64,000 nt of DNA from Cricetomys ansorgei (lineage: Eukaryota > Chordata > Mammalia > Rodentia > Nesomyidae). The position numbers and the translations under genes were made by a program. Location of the stretch: positions 4,112,501 through 4,176,500 of the forward strand of contig JAMJFZ010001133.1 in assembly GCA_026225945.1 (NCBI GenBank), given 5' to 3'. A model generated the notes under the pieces. The model searched no databases and had not been told where the DNA came from. It was given only the letters and a program-made list of their open reading frames with translations. Positions within the stretch are counted from its first letter, which is position 1. Each line of letters begins with the position of its first letter. Shown here one piece after another: positions 11,359 to 23,093 of this stretch.

Positions 11359-12159
11359 TGAAATGGCATTTGGAAGATTGGCCAAGATATAATCCAATTC
11401 CTGTTTAAAGTCCTGAGAAAGTCTGTCTGGAGATGAGATTCTGGAACTGGAAGCCCACTAATGTCTAAGGCCTGACAATTAGTTTCTCATCATATTCTGA
11501 GTGGTTCTTCCCTAGGTTACTTGTTGGTAGAAATAAAGATTCATTGACCTAAACCTGCAGGTATAAGGATTCCAAACAGCAAATGGTCAAATGAGAGGAC
11601 CTGGAATTGGAGGATAAAGAAAAATAGCTGGGATCAGGAGGTTTTACAATAATTGATGCAAACATTAAACAAATTTCTTAAGAAGTAGAGCATCCTATAT
11701 ACTATTTTCAGGAGGAAAATGAGTCAAGGACAGTAGAGAGAAAAAGTAGACTACATTGGCAAAGAGAACATAGGATACCCCAGACATAGAATGTCTTAGA
11801 AATGATAATCATAGCTCAAAGGAAAGAGTAGGATCACTGGAAACTGCAACCCTGACTCCTTTGAGGCATTGGCTCCAGCCTCAGACAGGCCTTGTCAAGT
11901 CCACTCCTGAACAAGGACAACAAAGTATACTGACTTTGACTTTTCATCAGGGCTTCAGAGAAAGTATGGCTTCCCACACTTTACAGTTTATAACATCTCT
12001 TTGACATAAACAGTGCATTATTGCTTCAATTTATGAGTATTCACTTTTCAAATGTCCTTTGGAATTTTCACATTTTTAGCAGCAATAATATCTCCTCCAC
12101 AGACAATTTCTTACCCACCTGTTCAACAACAATAAAATGGTTATGTCATGTGAGCCTTG
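11359..12159. other. Unique DNA, no gene seen
   Basis: No repeat was recognised with confidence and no credible gene was seen. The first part, about 11410-11660, is moderately GC-richer and could be an unrecognised old LTR. I cannot support that further. Confidence 0.4.
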
Positions 12160-12167
12160 ATTTAGAG

Positions 12168-12389
12168 CATTAGCTCTCCACCTTCCTATTTATGTGACTC
12201 TTTAATACAGTTTCTCGTGTTGTGGTGACCCCAACCACAAAATTATTTTCATTCCTACTTCATAACTATAATTTTGCCAGTGTTATTAATTGTAATGTAA
12301 ATATCTAATATGCAGATGGTCTTAGGCAACCCATATGAAAGGATCATTTGAACCCAACGAAATTGCAGTCTACAGGTTGAGAGTAAGAG
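12168..12389. mobile_element. URR1-like hAT-Charlie DNA transposon (non-autonomous)
   Basis: The element is about 222 bp. Its left end, CATTAGCTCTCCACCTT, and right end, AGGTTGAGAGTAAGAG, are decayed versions of the hAT terminal repeat CAGTGGTTCTCAACCTT. The interior has the URR1 phrases TTTAATACAGTTTCTCGTGT, then TGTTGTGGTGACCCC, then AAAATTATTTTCATTCCTAC, then GTCTTAGGCAACCC. It has no transposase and is a dead rodent repeat. The flanking 8-mers ATTTAGAG and ATACAGGA do not form a clear target duplication. Confidence 0.85.
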
Positions 12390-13500
12390 ATACAGGAAAC
12401 AGAATAATATCTTCACATCATAGTGGATTTACTCATTCATAAAACCTAATGTGAGCCTTCAACCAAGAATATTAATTCGAATTTCTAGCTTCTAAATGTC
12501 TATGGAAAAAAATGAATCAGCTTACTTGTCATCTATGAAACTGATCTTACAAGTCACCTCATGTATGACTTGTCTTTCATCCATCATTGCACACCTAGAT
12601 CCCACATAGCTACATGGGAGCCTGAAAAACTGCATGTTCTTGTATGGGATTGACTAATCTCTAAATGACTCTGTTTAAATCTCTTTGCTCTCTTATCTGT
12701 ACCACATGCTATTAACAGATCAACTTGCCAGGAAATACTACCACAAAGGACATTTTCTATACTTGTGAATCAACGATGGATCCTCATGTCAGACACTATT
12801 AGAGTTTCTCAGGAATTTGGACTTACAACTTCCTATCATTCGAAAGTCTACATTTTCTGTGGTTTACTGACTTTGCAGAAGATACTTTCAGAAAATGTCT
12901 TCACCAGAGTTTCAATTCAGTTTTTCACCATGATCTCCCATTCACTAAGCCAGGATCTAAAGGATGCAGCTAAATTTTTGGAATGGGAGAGGTGAGATGT
13001 TCCAAAAGCTTATGTCACCTAAATTTTTCAGCTATAAAAATAATTACAGAGTCTTCTATAATGTAACTTCTAGAAACAGCTTTCAGAGTTCTTAAACTTA
13101 ACGAGTATCATAATGTGATACTTACTTTTGTTTTACTGTTCAACTGTTGCATGAGGAGTCCCCTCACATGATTTAGTTTTACATCAACAGTATTTGTGAT
13201 GTCCATAGGAACTTATTAAAAGTCTATCAAATAATACTTCAAATTTTAAAGCTACAGGAATGTAATTTGCCACATTGTAGGTATTCTTTCCAGACAACAT
13301 ATTTACTGGTACAATTAATATACTACAGGTTCACTGATCAGGCTGTTTATAATGCATGCTATACTCATGTGACCATGAAAGCCTTCCGTAGGTTTTTATT
13401 TATTTTGATTTGGCTTGTTTCTGTTGTTATTGTTGTTGTTTGTGTAGAATGAGAGTAGTAGTAACATCTGAGCTATATGCTGTTTGAAGTATTAAATTAT
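12390..13500. other. Unique DNA, no gene seen
   Basis: Open frames of 76 and 61 codons (12765-12995 and 13267-13452) show no family similarity or coding context. No repeat was recognised. Confidence 0.5.
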
Positions 13501-13676
13501 GGCCAGTGGGATGTCTCAATGGCAAAAGTGTTTGCAGAAAAGCCTGACCACTTGAGGTTGACCTCTGGAACTCACATAGTGGAAAAAGAGTAATAACTCT
13601 TGCAGATCATCCTTTGAGCTCTACACAATAACTGTGGCATGCATGTGTACAAACAATAAACAAATAAAATATTGAA
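13501..13676 (+). mobile_element. B3 SINE (B2 superfamily)
   Basis: GGCCAGTGGGATGTCTCAAT opens the element. AAGCCTGACCACTTGAGGTT, then GACCTCTGGAACTCACATAG follow, then TAACTCTTGCAGATCATCCT, GGCATGCATGTGTACAAACA and an AATAAACAAATAAAAT tail. The layout is that of B3: tRNA-like head, CCTGGAACCCACATGGTGG-type centre, A/T tail. It is a non-autonomous L1-dependent element. Confidence 0.8.
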
Positions 13677-14739
13677 ATAATATTTGTTAGCATACTGAGA
13701 GCTATACTTGGCCCATTAGAAGTAAAATAGCATATTGTATAACATTGATTAAATATGAAGTGTAAATTTTTAGTCTTTATTCTCCTAAAACTCTTTTTGT
13801 AATTAATACTGTAAGTTATACATTACTTATTAATCAATAATCATAAGACATCTGCTATTCTAATGTTTACCAAGAGGCTTATGTAGCTCACAGTTCCTAC
13901 TAGTTCTGTTCTTTGGCTTATCTTTATTTATTTCAATATGTAATAATATATAAACAGAATTTTTCCTAAAGTTCACAAATTATACTCTGTTTAACATTTG
14001 ATTACCTAGTGTTAGTAACAAGTAAGATATTTACAAATATAAATGAACACATTCCCTATTAAGTAAAGATAAGCTTGTAATTTTGCAAGAAATCCTTTTT
14101 TGAAATTATATGGTAAGAGGGAAAGTTAATCCCAAATGATTGGATGAAACTAAATGTATTTACAAGAATAATTTTATGTGACTGTCAGACTGATATCTTA
14201 AATTATGTTATATCTACCACCAGATACAATATATTTTTTCTTAATAGACACTGACTTAAGATATATATCACTTTAAAAATGAATGAGCAATTCATCTAAA
14301 TTTAATTCTTCAATTTCATACACTGGTGTTGTGTAGAATTCCACTTACAAATATCATTTCCTGATGTGTTTCTATATACTATATTGATTTGTAACATGAG
14401 TAAGTTATTTCTTGTGTATATTAGTCATTGCTGTTTTTATTATGAAAATATTAAGTAGTTGAAACATTGGCTACCTGGAACATCCGTAGAAAATATTTTC
14501 TTCTGGACTGAGAGAAACTATTTGCTTACCTATGATGTAAAAGATGTTCATTTTATACAATGAGGCAGAAACATATGTTTATCCCATTTTAAAAGTTATT
14601 TAAATAATTTAAATAATAAATGCCCGACTTTCATTTTAATGTTTAATAATTGAATGAATCTTTACAAGGACAGGAATTGTTGAGATTTGAAACCAAACAT
14701 TAATAGAAAAATTTAACCTTTTAAGTCCCTTCACATTTA
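13677..14739. other. Unique, very AT-rich DNA
   Basis: Nothing was recognised beyond AT-rich low-complexity patches such as 14596-14620. Confidence 0.5.
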
Positions 14740-15400
14740 GAGACATTATGCCTGCATCCCATGCATTTTGATCAACCCAAGTCTCTCTCCAACTCCACTT
14801 GTCCCCTCATACTATCTCTTCCCAACTTCATGACCTGTAATTTCATTTTTATTTTTCTATACATTTGTGAGTCTAACTAGCTCTGCCATTTGCTTATGGG
14901 GCTATCCATGGAGCACAATGCATGTACATGTATACAGTACAATACATGTACATGCTCCATCCATGGAGCACAATACACAGTACATGCTACTGAAAATAAC
15001 TGAATGTACTTCTCCAACAGCTGTTAGCTGGCAATAGCTCCTAGCTAAGGGCCTTGTCAGCCTTCTTCCATATGTAGGAATACTGACTGTCTTGCTCTTG
15101 CACAAGTCTTGTACAGGCAACCATAACTAGTATGAGTATGAATGTATAATGACCATGTTAAATCCAGAAATCATTGATTTTATAGTATTTCTGTTTTTTC
15201 TTGTTTCCTGAACCTTGGGGAGGAGCAATAGAATATAGATGCAAAATTAGTATTGGATATTCCACAGTCACTTTTTCTTTTAACTTAGACCATTTATGAA
15301 TCTCTCAATTGACCACTGTCTACTACAAAAATAAGCTTCTCTGATAAGACCTTATTGCTGAAGACTTCACAGAATTTTGTCACAGGACATTAAGAAATCA
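14740..15400 (-). mobile_element. L1 (Lx-like) 3' UTR, antisense, truncated
   Basis: The stretch follows the antisense rodent L1 3' UTR as I remember it. First come CCCAACTTCATGACCTGTAA and TGCTTATGGGGCTATCCATG, then CAACAGCTGTTAGCTGGCAA, then TAGCTCCTAGCTAAGGGCCT and CTTGCACAAGTCTTGTACAG. After these are CTGAACCTTGGGGAGGAGCA and AAATAAGCTTCTCTGATAAG. No ORF2 sequence follows, so only the 3' end is present. The usual CCACTGGAGCATGG segment is replaced by an unusual palindrome (14906-14974). Confidence 0.8.
14906..14974. repeat. Palindrome with flanking direct repeat in the L1 3' UTR
   Basis: The left arm, ATGGAG (14908-14913) plus CATGTACATGTAT (14921-14933), pairs with ATACATGTACATG and CTCCAT at 14942-14960, with a 7-nt bulge and an 8-nt loop. 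The phrase CCATGGAGCACAAT starts at 14906 and recurs at 14961-14974. The structure is seen directly; whether it forms a cruciform in vivo is inference. Confidence 0.85.
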
Positions 15401-17142
15401 ATCTGGTACTAATCTGGAAACATCTCTGTTGCCTAGGCGTTTTTAGTACCAAAAGATGCTAAGCAAGGTGCTGGAGAAAAAAAAAATCATCAAAAGTCTT
15501 GCAAAGTTGTGAATTATGCTAGGTAAAATAACAATTGCACTGGTAAGATATGTCCTTTGGTACAATAGTGATATGACATTAGAGAAGAAACCAATCACTT
15601 TCTTATTGGATTAAAGGTCATCTCCATAGGGAATAATTCATTCTTTCTACTGAAAATTTAACTTTAAAAAATATACTTTGTTTTAAAATAATACACTCAT
15701 AAATCCAAGATAAAATGTAACATTTTTGTTATATTAATATAAATATAATCACTTTTTTCTTTGAATATCCATCTTTAATACATGCACAAATCAATGCTAC
15801 TATAATTTCATATGTGGGTGATTACTATGATGTGGGGGTAGTTTTGTGTATGTTTGAGTGTAAATAAAGGTTATGTACACCTTTTCTTGAAAAGTAATAA
15901 TTTCTACTCTATGAACCATTATATTGAAAGGAATCATGACTTTTTATCTCTTCATTTACTATTATTAATATTTATTAAAATAGGATCATACCTTTTAATA
16001 AGGGGCCTTTAAACTGAGCATAAGTTCTCTCTGAATGTGCTCTAGCACACTAATGAGAAATATTTGTGTAGACTCATTTTCTCCCCATTGATCACCAACA
16101 CCCTGTTTACCACAGTGATGAGTTTAATAGATTCATATCTGTGCTACCTGGAAAATAGCATTTCCTGGGAGGAAGGGTATGCTCAAGGATTGTTGTGTGA
16201 GTCAATCTGATTGACAAGATTAGGTATGAGCCTTGCTCTTTAACACCAGAGTTAAAATATTTTCCCTCTCCTGTAATCCTTGTAAGAATCTCATTTTATT
16301 TTCTGGAAACTTGAGTACTATAAATGTAAACCAGAAACAGTTGTAGTGATCATGGAGCTATGTGGGGTTAAAGGAACATTGACATTATTTAATGTGGAGA
16401 AAAGTGAAAGAGCAATACCCTCAACAGAGGTAAATCCTTGGTCAACCAAAATGAAAACGTCCTTGTATTTCCATTTTAAATAAGCCAACAAACAATGGAC
16501 TTAGTTTCAGAGTTTGAAATCCTATTCTGTTTGCCTCAGTGATTCTTAAAATGTCCAGATACATTTCATTTTAGGTTTGTCAACTTATTTATTCACTTAT
16601 TTATATAAGTCTTTGTAAACTGCCTGTTATAGACAGATTCAGAAAATAATTAGTTTCATATTTCATGAGTTTCATATTTCCCATCTTGTACTTAGATGTC
16701 AAAGTTATGTCTGATGGAGGCAATGCTACTATCACAAAGAAATATTAGTTAATAAAGGTTATCACATTTTAGATATTTGTCTTCCCAATGTTTGGTAATA
16801 ACATGAAATAAATTTAGTTCTCAAGTGGTATATTTCTGCAAATACAATGCTATTAAATAAAAACAAGCTTATATATGTTTATATTTGAAGATGTTTCAGT
16901 ATATTTCAAATCTCATGCTTTTAGTTGATCAGTGTATCACCGGGGCAGTTCTCTAGAAATGGAATAAGGACTTATTTACTGATGGGCCTTATTATGGCTT
17001 GGATTAGGGTCTGCTAATGGTAAAACCATTGAAAGCTTGACCTCAGTACAGCAATCACTGGGAATTGATAAACGTGTAATAGTAAGATGTAGCTAGAGTT
17101 TTTCCTGCCACACAAAGGTAGTTTTGTTTTAGTGGATGCATG
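15401..17142. other. Unique AT-rich DNA, no gene seen
   Basis: No SINE, LINE or LTR was recognised and no credible gene was seen. There is a short A run near 15478-15487. Confidence 0.5.
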
Positions 17143-17505
17143 ATGTATGTGTGTGTGTGTTTTTGTGTGTGTGTGTGTATGTACTCACACACACACATTC
17201 GTGCCCACATGTTTATGTGTGTGAGTGCCTGTCAGTCCTGTAATGGCATGCCCATGCCACAGCACATGTGTGCAGATCAGATGACAACCTTCTGTGTTAG
17301 TCTTAACCGTCTACCTTATTTAGGAGAAGTTCTTTTTCTGTTTGCTATTACTCACACCAGATGTATCTGCCTCCTATCTCTCCAGAGATGTACTGGGATT
17401 GTAGACATGGGTACGTTTTCTGGATCTATATGGGTTCTGAGGATCTGAATTCAAGTCCTCATGCTCATACAGCAAGCACCTTACCTACCAAGTCAGATGC
17501 AATCC
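17143..17505 (-). mobile_element. B4 SINE, antisense, with (TG)n/(CA)n end
   Basis: The antisense B4 order is clear. A TG-rich end (17147-17180) is followed by a CA run (17185-17197). Then come CAGATCAGATGACAACCTTC, TACTGGGATTGTAGACATGG, GGTTCTGAGGATCTGAATTC, AAGTCCTCATGCTCATACAG and CAAGCACCTTACC. The two overlapping plus-strand frames here (102 and 82 codons) are readings of this repeat. Confidence 0.8.
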
Positions 17506-17519
17506 AAAGGTATATTTGG

Positions 17520-17699
17520 ATTTTTTTACATTTTTATTTATTTGTGTGTGTGTGTGTGTGTGTGCATATGTGTCTATATCTGTATGTTCATGTGTATGTC
17601 AAAAGATAAGTGTGGACATCATAGTTGGTTTTGTTCTTTCTCCATGAGGGTCTGGTGAGTGAACTCAGGTAATCAAGCTTAGAGACAAGGGCTTTTATC
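17520..17699 (-). mobile_element. B3 SINE, antisense, interrupted by a B1
   Basis: An AT tail and (TG)n run at 17543-17564 are followed by AGTGTGGACATCATAGTTGG, then TTCTTTCTCCATGAGGGTCT, then GTGAACTCAGGTAATCAAGC. The last of these corresponds to the GAACTCAGGTCGTCAGGCTT part of B3 in antisense. The element stops at GGCTTTTATCC where a B1 has inserted. Confidence 0.7.
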
Positions 17700-17714
17700 C
17701 AAAGGTGTATTCTT

Positions 17715-17900
17715 TTATTTTTGTTTGTTTGTTTACTGTTTTTGCCTTGCTGTGTTTTGTTTTGAGACAGGGTTTCTCTGCTGTAACTCTGGCTATCCTG
17801 GAACTCACTCCGTAGACCAGGCTGGCCTCAAACTCACAGAGATCTGTCTGCTTCTGCCTCCAGAGTGCTGGGATTAAAGGCATCCACCACCACACCCAGT
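17715..17900 (-). mobile_element. B1 SINE, antisense, with target-site duplication
   Basis: A T/G-rich tail leads into GAGACAGGGTTTCTCTGCTG, then TAACTCTGGCTATCCTGGAA, then AGACCAGGCTGGCCTCAAAC, then GTGCTGGGATTAAAGGCATC. It is a complete B1 (7SL-derived). The flanks CAAAGGTGTATTCTT (17700-17714) and CAAAGGTTTATTCTT (17901-17915) form a 15-bp target-site duplication with one mismatch. It carries the GCTGTAAC variant of this window's B1 subfamily. Confidence 0.95.
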
Positions 17901-17915
17901 CAAAGGTTTATTCTT

Positions 17916-19351
17916 AAAGGAGGCACTAAGCCTCTGATCCTCTTCTTCCTTTTTCCAGTTCCCAGGTACAATGAGGTGATCTTTTCCTTCTCTGTGCTAT
18001 AGGGGAATACATCATACTAAGTCTAAAACAAGAAAGTTGCTGTGTGATGCAATGAGAATCTATGTAAGATGTAATAAACCTCACCTCTCTGTACATTGAT
18101 GGTGTCAGATATGCTCACAATGACAGAAAGCTGAATAACACAGCCTGCATGGAGAAAACAACCTCTTACCACCAGTTCAAAGGATCACAAATCAAGGCTC
18201 ATTAGTTTGATTTTCCCCTTGAAGGGAAAATAAAAAAAATTAAACAAATAAAGAGTGTGCCTCCCTACACCAAATAAAAGATCAGTAAGATTGGATCAGT
18301 TATATATGATCAGTTATATCAGAATGTAACTAATGAGGCCACTGCTGGAATTCCTGGCCTCCCTTCCTTCCTCCATTCCACCCCCAACATCGTGAACTTG
18401 TTCTTAGTTAGAGGACACTGTGTCCTCCTGCATCTGAAACTGTTAAATACTTTTTTGAGGTAAGGACTTTCCATGCCCAGGAAATTTGCATTTTAATAAG
18501 GAACTGAAACTCCTTTAGAACCAAAAGGCAAACAGTTTTAGTACTACAAGGTGAGGCCCTTGCAATTTACTTCACAGTAAAACAAAATGCACGGTGGCAA
18601 GGTACGTAATTTAACCTCCTGCATTACCAGTCCTGTTTGACCAAAAGCAGAGTGCAAGACTTGATAACACTTCAGAGTTACTTTTCTTTCAGACTCTTTG
18701 TAAGTGGCCTCAATTAAGCATCAAACAATGTTTTTTTTTTCCTCTGAACCATTTCATTAAAATTTTACTCCAGTCAAGTTATTCATACTAAATTATATAT
18801 TTGTAAACATAGGAACCAATAATCATGAATCCACTTGAGCAAATCATGTTCCCTTTTTCTATCTGATGGCTGAGTATAGAGACTCAATGGTGCCCTGTCA
18901 GTAATGTGCCAAATATCACAATAAATAAACTGGAAAAATGCATATGCTTCAGCTTGTCACTGTCAGGATGGAGAAATATCTACTATTATCATCTCTAAAA
19001 AATTTCAAATACTAAATAATTCAAATATGAATTCCTTACATATATTAGTCTAATGCTTAGAACTTGCATGCTTTTTTGTAAGGTCCACTAATGTTCAAAG
19101 AAATGAAAGAAGTAACAAATTATGAGGTGAAACTAAAATCTTCATAGATGGAGAATTCAAGTGACCTTATTATGTTATGGAATCAGACTTTTTAAAAGTA
19201 ATGAAGATGAATAGCAATGTTAAAGATGCATGATTTTGTGAAGACTGTGAATATAAATTGAAGAATACAATATTTAAATATATAATAAAGCAATTCTATT
19301 TGTATAAAACGCCATTGAATTTCATTGCTTAATCGTCAAGAGTACAACACT
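17916..19351. other. Unique DNA, no gene seen
   Basis: No repeat was recognised with confidence. There is a short T run at 18730-18740 and no open frame worth reporting. Confidence 0.5.
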
Positions 19352-19812
19352 TAGGGGCTCACAGAGGCTGAAACGGCAGACACAGAACCTGCAGGGTCCC
19401 CTAAATATGTCTTATGGTTATCTGATTTGGTGTTCCTGTAGAATTCCTACAAGTTGTAGTTGAGGGGGTTGTCTCTGACCATTTTACCTGTTCTTGGGAC
19501 CCTTTGCGTTCTGCTAGGTTGCCTTGTCCATCCTTGATGAAAGGGTTAGTGCCTGGTATTGTTCCATCTTGTTATGCCTTGTTCGAGCAGTAACTCTGGG
19601 AATACTGCTCTTTTCTGTGGGGGAAAATGGGGAATGGGATGGAGAGATCTAGGCAAGAGGGGATATGGGGGGCAGCTTGGAGAAGTGGAGAGAGGAGAGG
19701 ACTGGGATTATATGTATTATACAAAGGATGAAAAATAAAGAAAATGTTATAAAATAAGTAAATAATTAAATAAACAAAAATGAAACGAACAAATAAATAA
19801 TAAAATTGACAG
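19352..19812 (+). mobile_element. L1 (Lx-like) 3' end, sense
   Basis: The insert begins near GGGGCTCACAGAGGCTGAAA. It runs through TTTACCTGTTCTTGGGACCC, CTAGGTTGCCTTGTCCATCC, TTGTTATGCCTTGTTCGAGC and GGGAATGGGATGGAGAGATC. It ends in an AATAAAG..AATAAATAATAAAA-type A-rich tail. This is the 3' terminus of a rodent L1 and is 5'-truncated to about 460 bp, as is common. It contains no coding sequence. Confidence 0.85.
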
Positions 19813-20204
19813 TTCGAGTAACTGAGTGATCCACTCTTGTTTGGGTGATGAATTACATAACTATAATATCAAAATGTAACCATTTCCTTCAGAAAACAGC
19901 TTGGTTATCAACCGGTGCTACCCATTCACCTCCTGAAAACAAGGGATTTTGTTTTATTCTTATTCAATTACATGATTTTGTGACCACCTCATATTTGATT
20001 ATTTTAAAATTTGTGTTAAATTTGATATTTCCAAATACAGTTTTATATAATTTGCCATTCAAGTAGTCAAGATGTTTTCATTAGTATCAAGGTCAATTTG
20101 AAAATTCTTGCAAGATACTTTGTTACATAAATAACCTCCCATGTTCTCTTGTCTTTGAATGCCCTGCTCTCTCTTTCTTTCTTTATCTAGCATACTTCCA
20201 TCTA
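19813..20204. other. Unique DNA, no gene seen
   Basis: A 73-codon open frame at 19845-20066 has no recognisable similarity. Nothing else was noted. Confidence 0.4.
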
Positions 20205-20247
20205 TTTGTCTGTCTGTCTATCTATCTATCTATCTATCTGTCTATCT
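20205..20247. repeat. (TCTG)n(TCTA)n tetranucleotide repeat
   Basis: TCTG units are followed by about six TCTA units and a final TCTG/TCTA pair. Confidence 0.95.
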
Positions 20248-22990
20248 TGATGGAAAGGCTTTCTAATTCCAGGGAACTTGCATTTTTGTAAACAACTGAA
20301 GCACCATTGGAAAAAAAGCAAATATATATCCACAGAAAATTATAAGAAAGTGTAGTTTTTGCTCTTGATATTTCTGTACAAACTTTTCCACCATGATCAT
20401 TACAAATCTTCTATTATTAAAGGAAGCATGTTCTATTTTAATTTCTCTTCTTTTCAAGGATTTATGTTTTCATCAATCTTATATCCAACAGCATTTGCCA
20501 ATTTTTCTAGGGGGATAGTATCATGTATTACAGAAAATCTATTACTTCACTTAAGTAAATTATAAAAAAAAAATCCTCTCAGGTCAGAAAGATATCTCCA
20601 CAGGACATTTAAATTTGAAATCCTGAGTTCAATCACATTATGGAGCTACTGACAATGTCTTGGGCTAATCCATTATGTACTTCACAGTTCGTGTTGGGTT
20701 GTGTCTCTGTCAGCATCTTCAGTACCTTCAGATTCTTGACTAATAGCCAAGAGGAAATGAGAGCTTTGCATTAGCTTTCATATTTTGTAACATGAACAGA
20801 TTTTATATGAGGGAACATTTTCCCAAGCCCCTTGAATAATATCCACTGAACCAACCATGATTCTATCTTGTTCTCCAATGTAGTTGTTGTTGTTATTGTT
20901 TTGTTTTTAACTTGTGCTTAAGTTTAACAAATAAGGCTAACAAAGGATATCTAATAGACCCTTGCTAAACAAATTTTCCACTTTCTCTCCTAACAATAAA
21001 TGATACACTAAAGTTATATTTTTTTGTGAAATCACAACAGACAGTGTTAACTACATTTATTCTACTTTTGTTATATCCACAGAAAATCAAGGAAAGAGTC
21101 CACATAAATCATGTGATTGATGACTAAAGAAGTCATTAAGAGGACAAAAAGCAAGAATATAACATTTCAGAGAGGGTGGGTGTATTGTGTAGATAGAATG
21201 CAGGTTCTTTGCATGACACACCCTTGCTCTTCTATTGAAACACAGTCCAACCACAGGAGATGGGCACAATCAATAATTTTTAAGTCTGAATGAGTGCAAA
21301 ATCCAGGATTAATTTACTTCTCAGACTCAAAGCATGCTGCTTGCTTTACATTTAACATAACACCTAAGGCAGTTATGTTAAAGGAATGTCTAAGGAACAT
21401 CTGAAATATTCTAGTCTTTTGTTTTTTCAAAGAATTGAGTATATCAAAATCATGTAAGCAATGTAAACACCATTCAGGACTAAAATACTTTTCTTGAGAA
21501 AGCTTGTCAGAAGGTGGCAGTACAGTACTTTCTTTCCAAAATGAAATGCGAGTATAAAAATTACCAAAGTATAGGGTTTTCCAGATGCAGGCCCCAAGTC
21601 ACATCCAGTCCCAGAGTCCCTTTATCCTTGTGGATAGGTCTCACTAGAAGTGTAACTGTGTAAAGTGCAACCCTGATGTGGAAATTTTGATTGGAAAAAT
21701 CTTTTGCCTTCTAAATCAGTCTTAGGTACTTTTATCAAGAATTCTTTCTCTGAATGATGTTTAAGATTTTTGATTGTTGCATACAGTTTCTCTATGGAAA
21801 AACAGAAATAATTTATGAAATAATGGGACTTTTGAGTGAATTATATATCATGTTCTGTTCGAAAGTTGTGTCTGTGATTACAAAATCCTGGTATTAGCTT
21901 AAGTCCAATCTGTGTCCTTGGGTTAGTTACAATCTTTGCTAAACATTGAGTCAGAATTCATTGTGGGAAGTATATTCACATGGAAGAAGACAGAGAGAGC
22001 AAATTCAGTTCCTTAACAAGTACTGAAACAGGGAACTTTACTGGTAACATTTTTCAGAAAGAAAACTATTTCTCCTTTAGCTTAGAGACTATGCTGCACC
22101 AACTGTAACAGAGTCCATCAGGAAAACAGCACAACTCTGTAATGGGTAAGTCATCATAATTATAAAAATGATTACCTGCTAACGTGTGCATGAACACATT
22201 GACAGGAACAGTGATTAGAAGGCCTAACTTCCCATTTAAGACATCACTTTAATGGATTCAATTATTACGTGTGGATTAACAGACCAGCATAAAAGCAAAA
22301 CCTGTTTGTGGATGTGACCAGATATTGTGGTTTTAAGAACTCACAGTTTGTAATTATGTACTTAAAATTCACTGAGATTCAGAACACAAAGCATTTTATT
22401 ACATAATTCATTTATATTTGTGTTTGCTAAGATGTGAAGGTTTTCTTTTTCTATGAATTGTAAGCTTTTAGGTAATTGATGAACATTTACAAAATCTGTA
22501 GAGCATAAAAACAGGCATACCCATTGCTAATGCATTCTCTCCTACAATGCTTTTATAATATGAAGAAGTAAGCATATTCATTTCATCATCTTTTGCATTA
22601 TTTTAGTTTTGATTCCCCAATGGGTAATTATTTATGGAGGTCTCAAATGATACAACAAAGTCCATAGCTTCAACTGGAGAGAATGATGATATGGCAAGAT
22701 TATCACAAGTGACTTAGTTTTGGTTTTCTTGCTAAACTTAGGGCACACAGCATGAGAAGTACAAATAATGGATGAATGGATTTGGAAAAGCATGTATGCA
22801 AGGCATGCATTATAAGCCTTGTCAATAAAAGGAAGACCTTATTCAGGAAAAGCCTGTCCATGAATTATCTAGGAGCCCCTTTATTTTTATGCTTTGTCAT
22901 TTAGTTATCAGTTGGGATATTATTTGAACCTCAAAATCAAGTTTTTTATTTATTTTTATTTTTTAATATTTATTTATTTATTTTTTCTAG
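20248..22990. other. Unique DNA; one CTCF-like motif
   Basis: No credible gene was seen. A possible tRNA-derived SINE remnant lies near 20583-20645 (the phrase AATCCTGAGTTCAATCAC), too diverged to call. A CTCF-like core is at 21507-21520. The last 50 bp, 22940-22990, are a T-rich run ending in TTTTTTCTAG, upstream of the exon-like block. Confidence 0.45.
21507..21520 (+). promoter_or_regulatory. Possible CTCF core motif
   Basis: TCAGAAGGTGGCAG matches the CTCF core CCASYAGRKGGCRS at 12 of 14 positions, mismatching at the first C and the Y. A single core match in 64 kb is not strong evidence of binding. Confidence 0.3.
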
Positions 22991-23093
22991 AAAAGAAGAC
23001 TACATCTGAATTCCAGTAGGCCTGCATCTCGTGACTCTACCAGTGGCTGTCCTCCAATGTGGAACCTTTGACCTTCCTCATCCAACTTATCAG
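22991..23093 (+). other. Candidate noncoding exon with good splice sites
   Basis: A long T-rich tract ends in TTTTTTCTAG (22981-22990). The 103-nt block that follows ends in TTATCAG, immediately followed by GTGAGTT, a near-consensus donor. The interior is less AT-rich than its flanks. All three frames contain stops: frame 1 is open for 26 codons to a TGA at about 23069. It therefore cannot be an internal coding exon, but it could belong to a long noncoding RNA or be a terminal coding piece. It may equally be a chance pseudo-exon. Confidence 0.35.

Noticed and set aside
17140..17658. Three overlapping plus-strand frames rich in valine and cysteine
   Set aside because: They are readings of (TG)n and antisense SINE sequence.
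20583..20645. Possible B3/B2 SINE remnant (AATCCTGAGTTCAATCAC phrase)
   Set aside because: Only one short phrase matches; the head and tail cannot be aligned.
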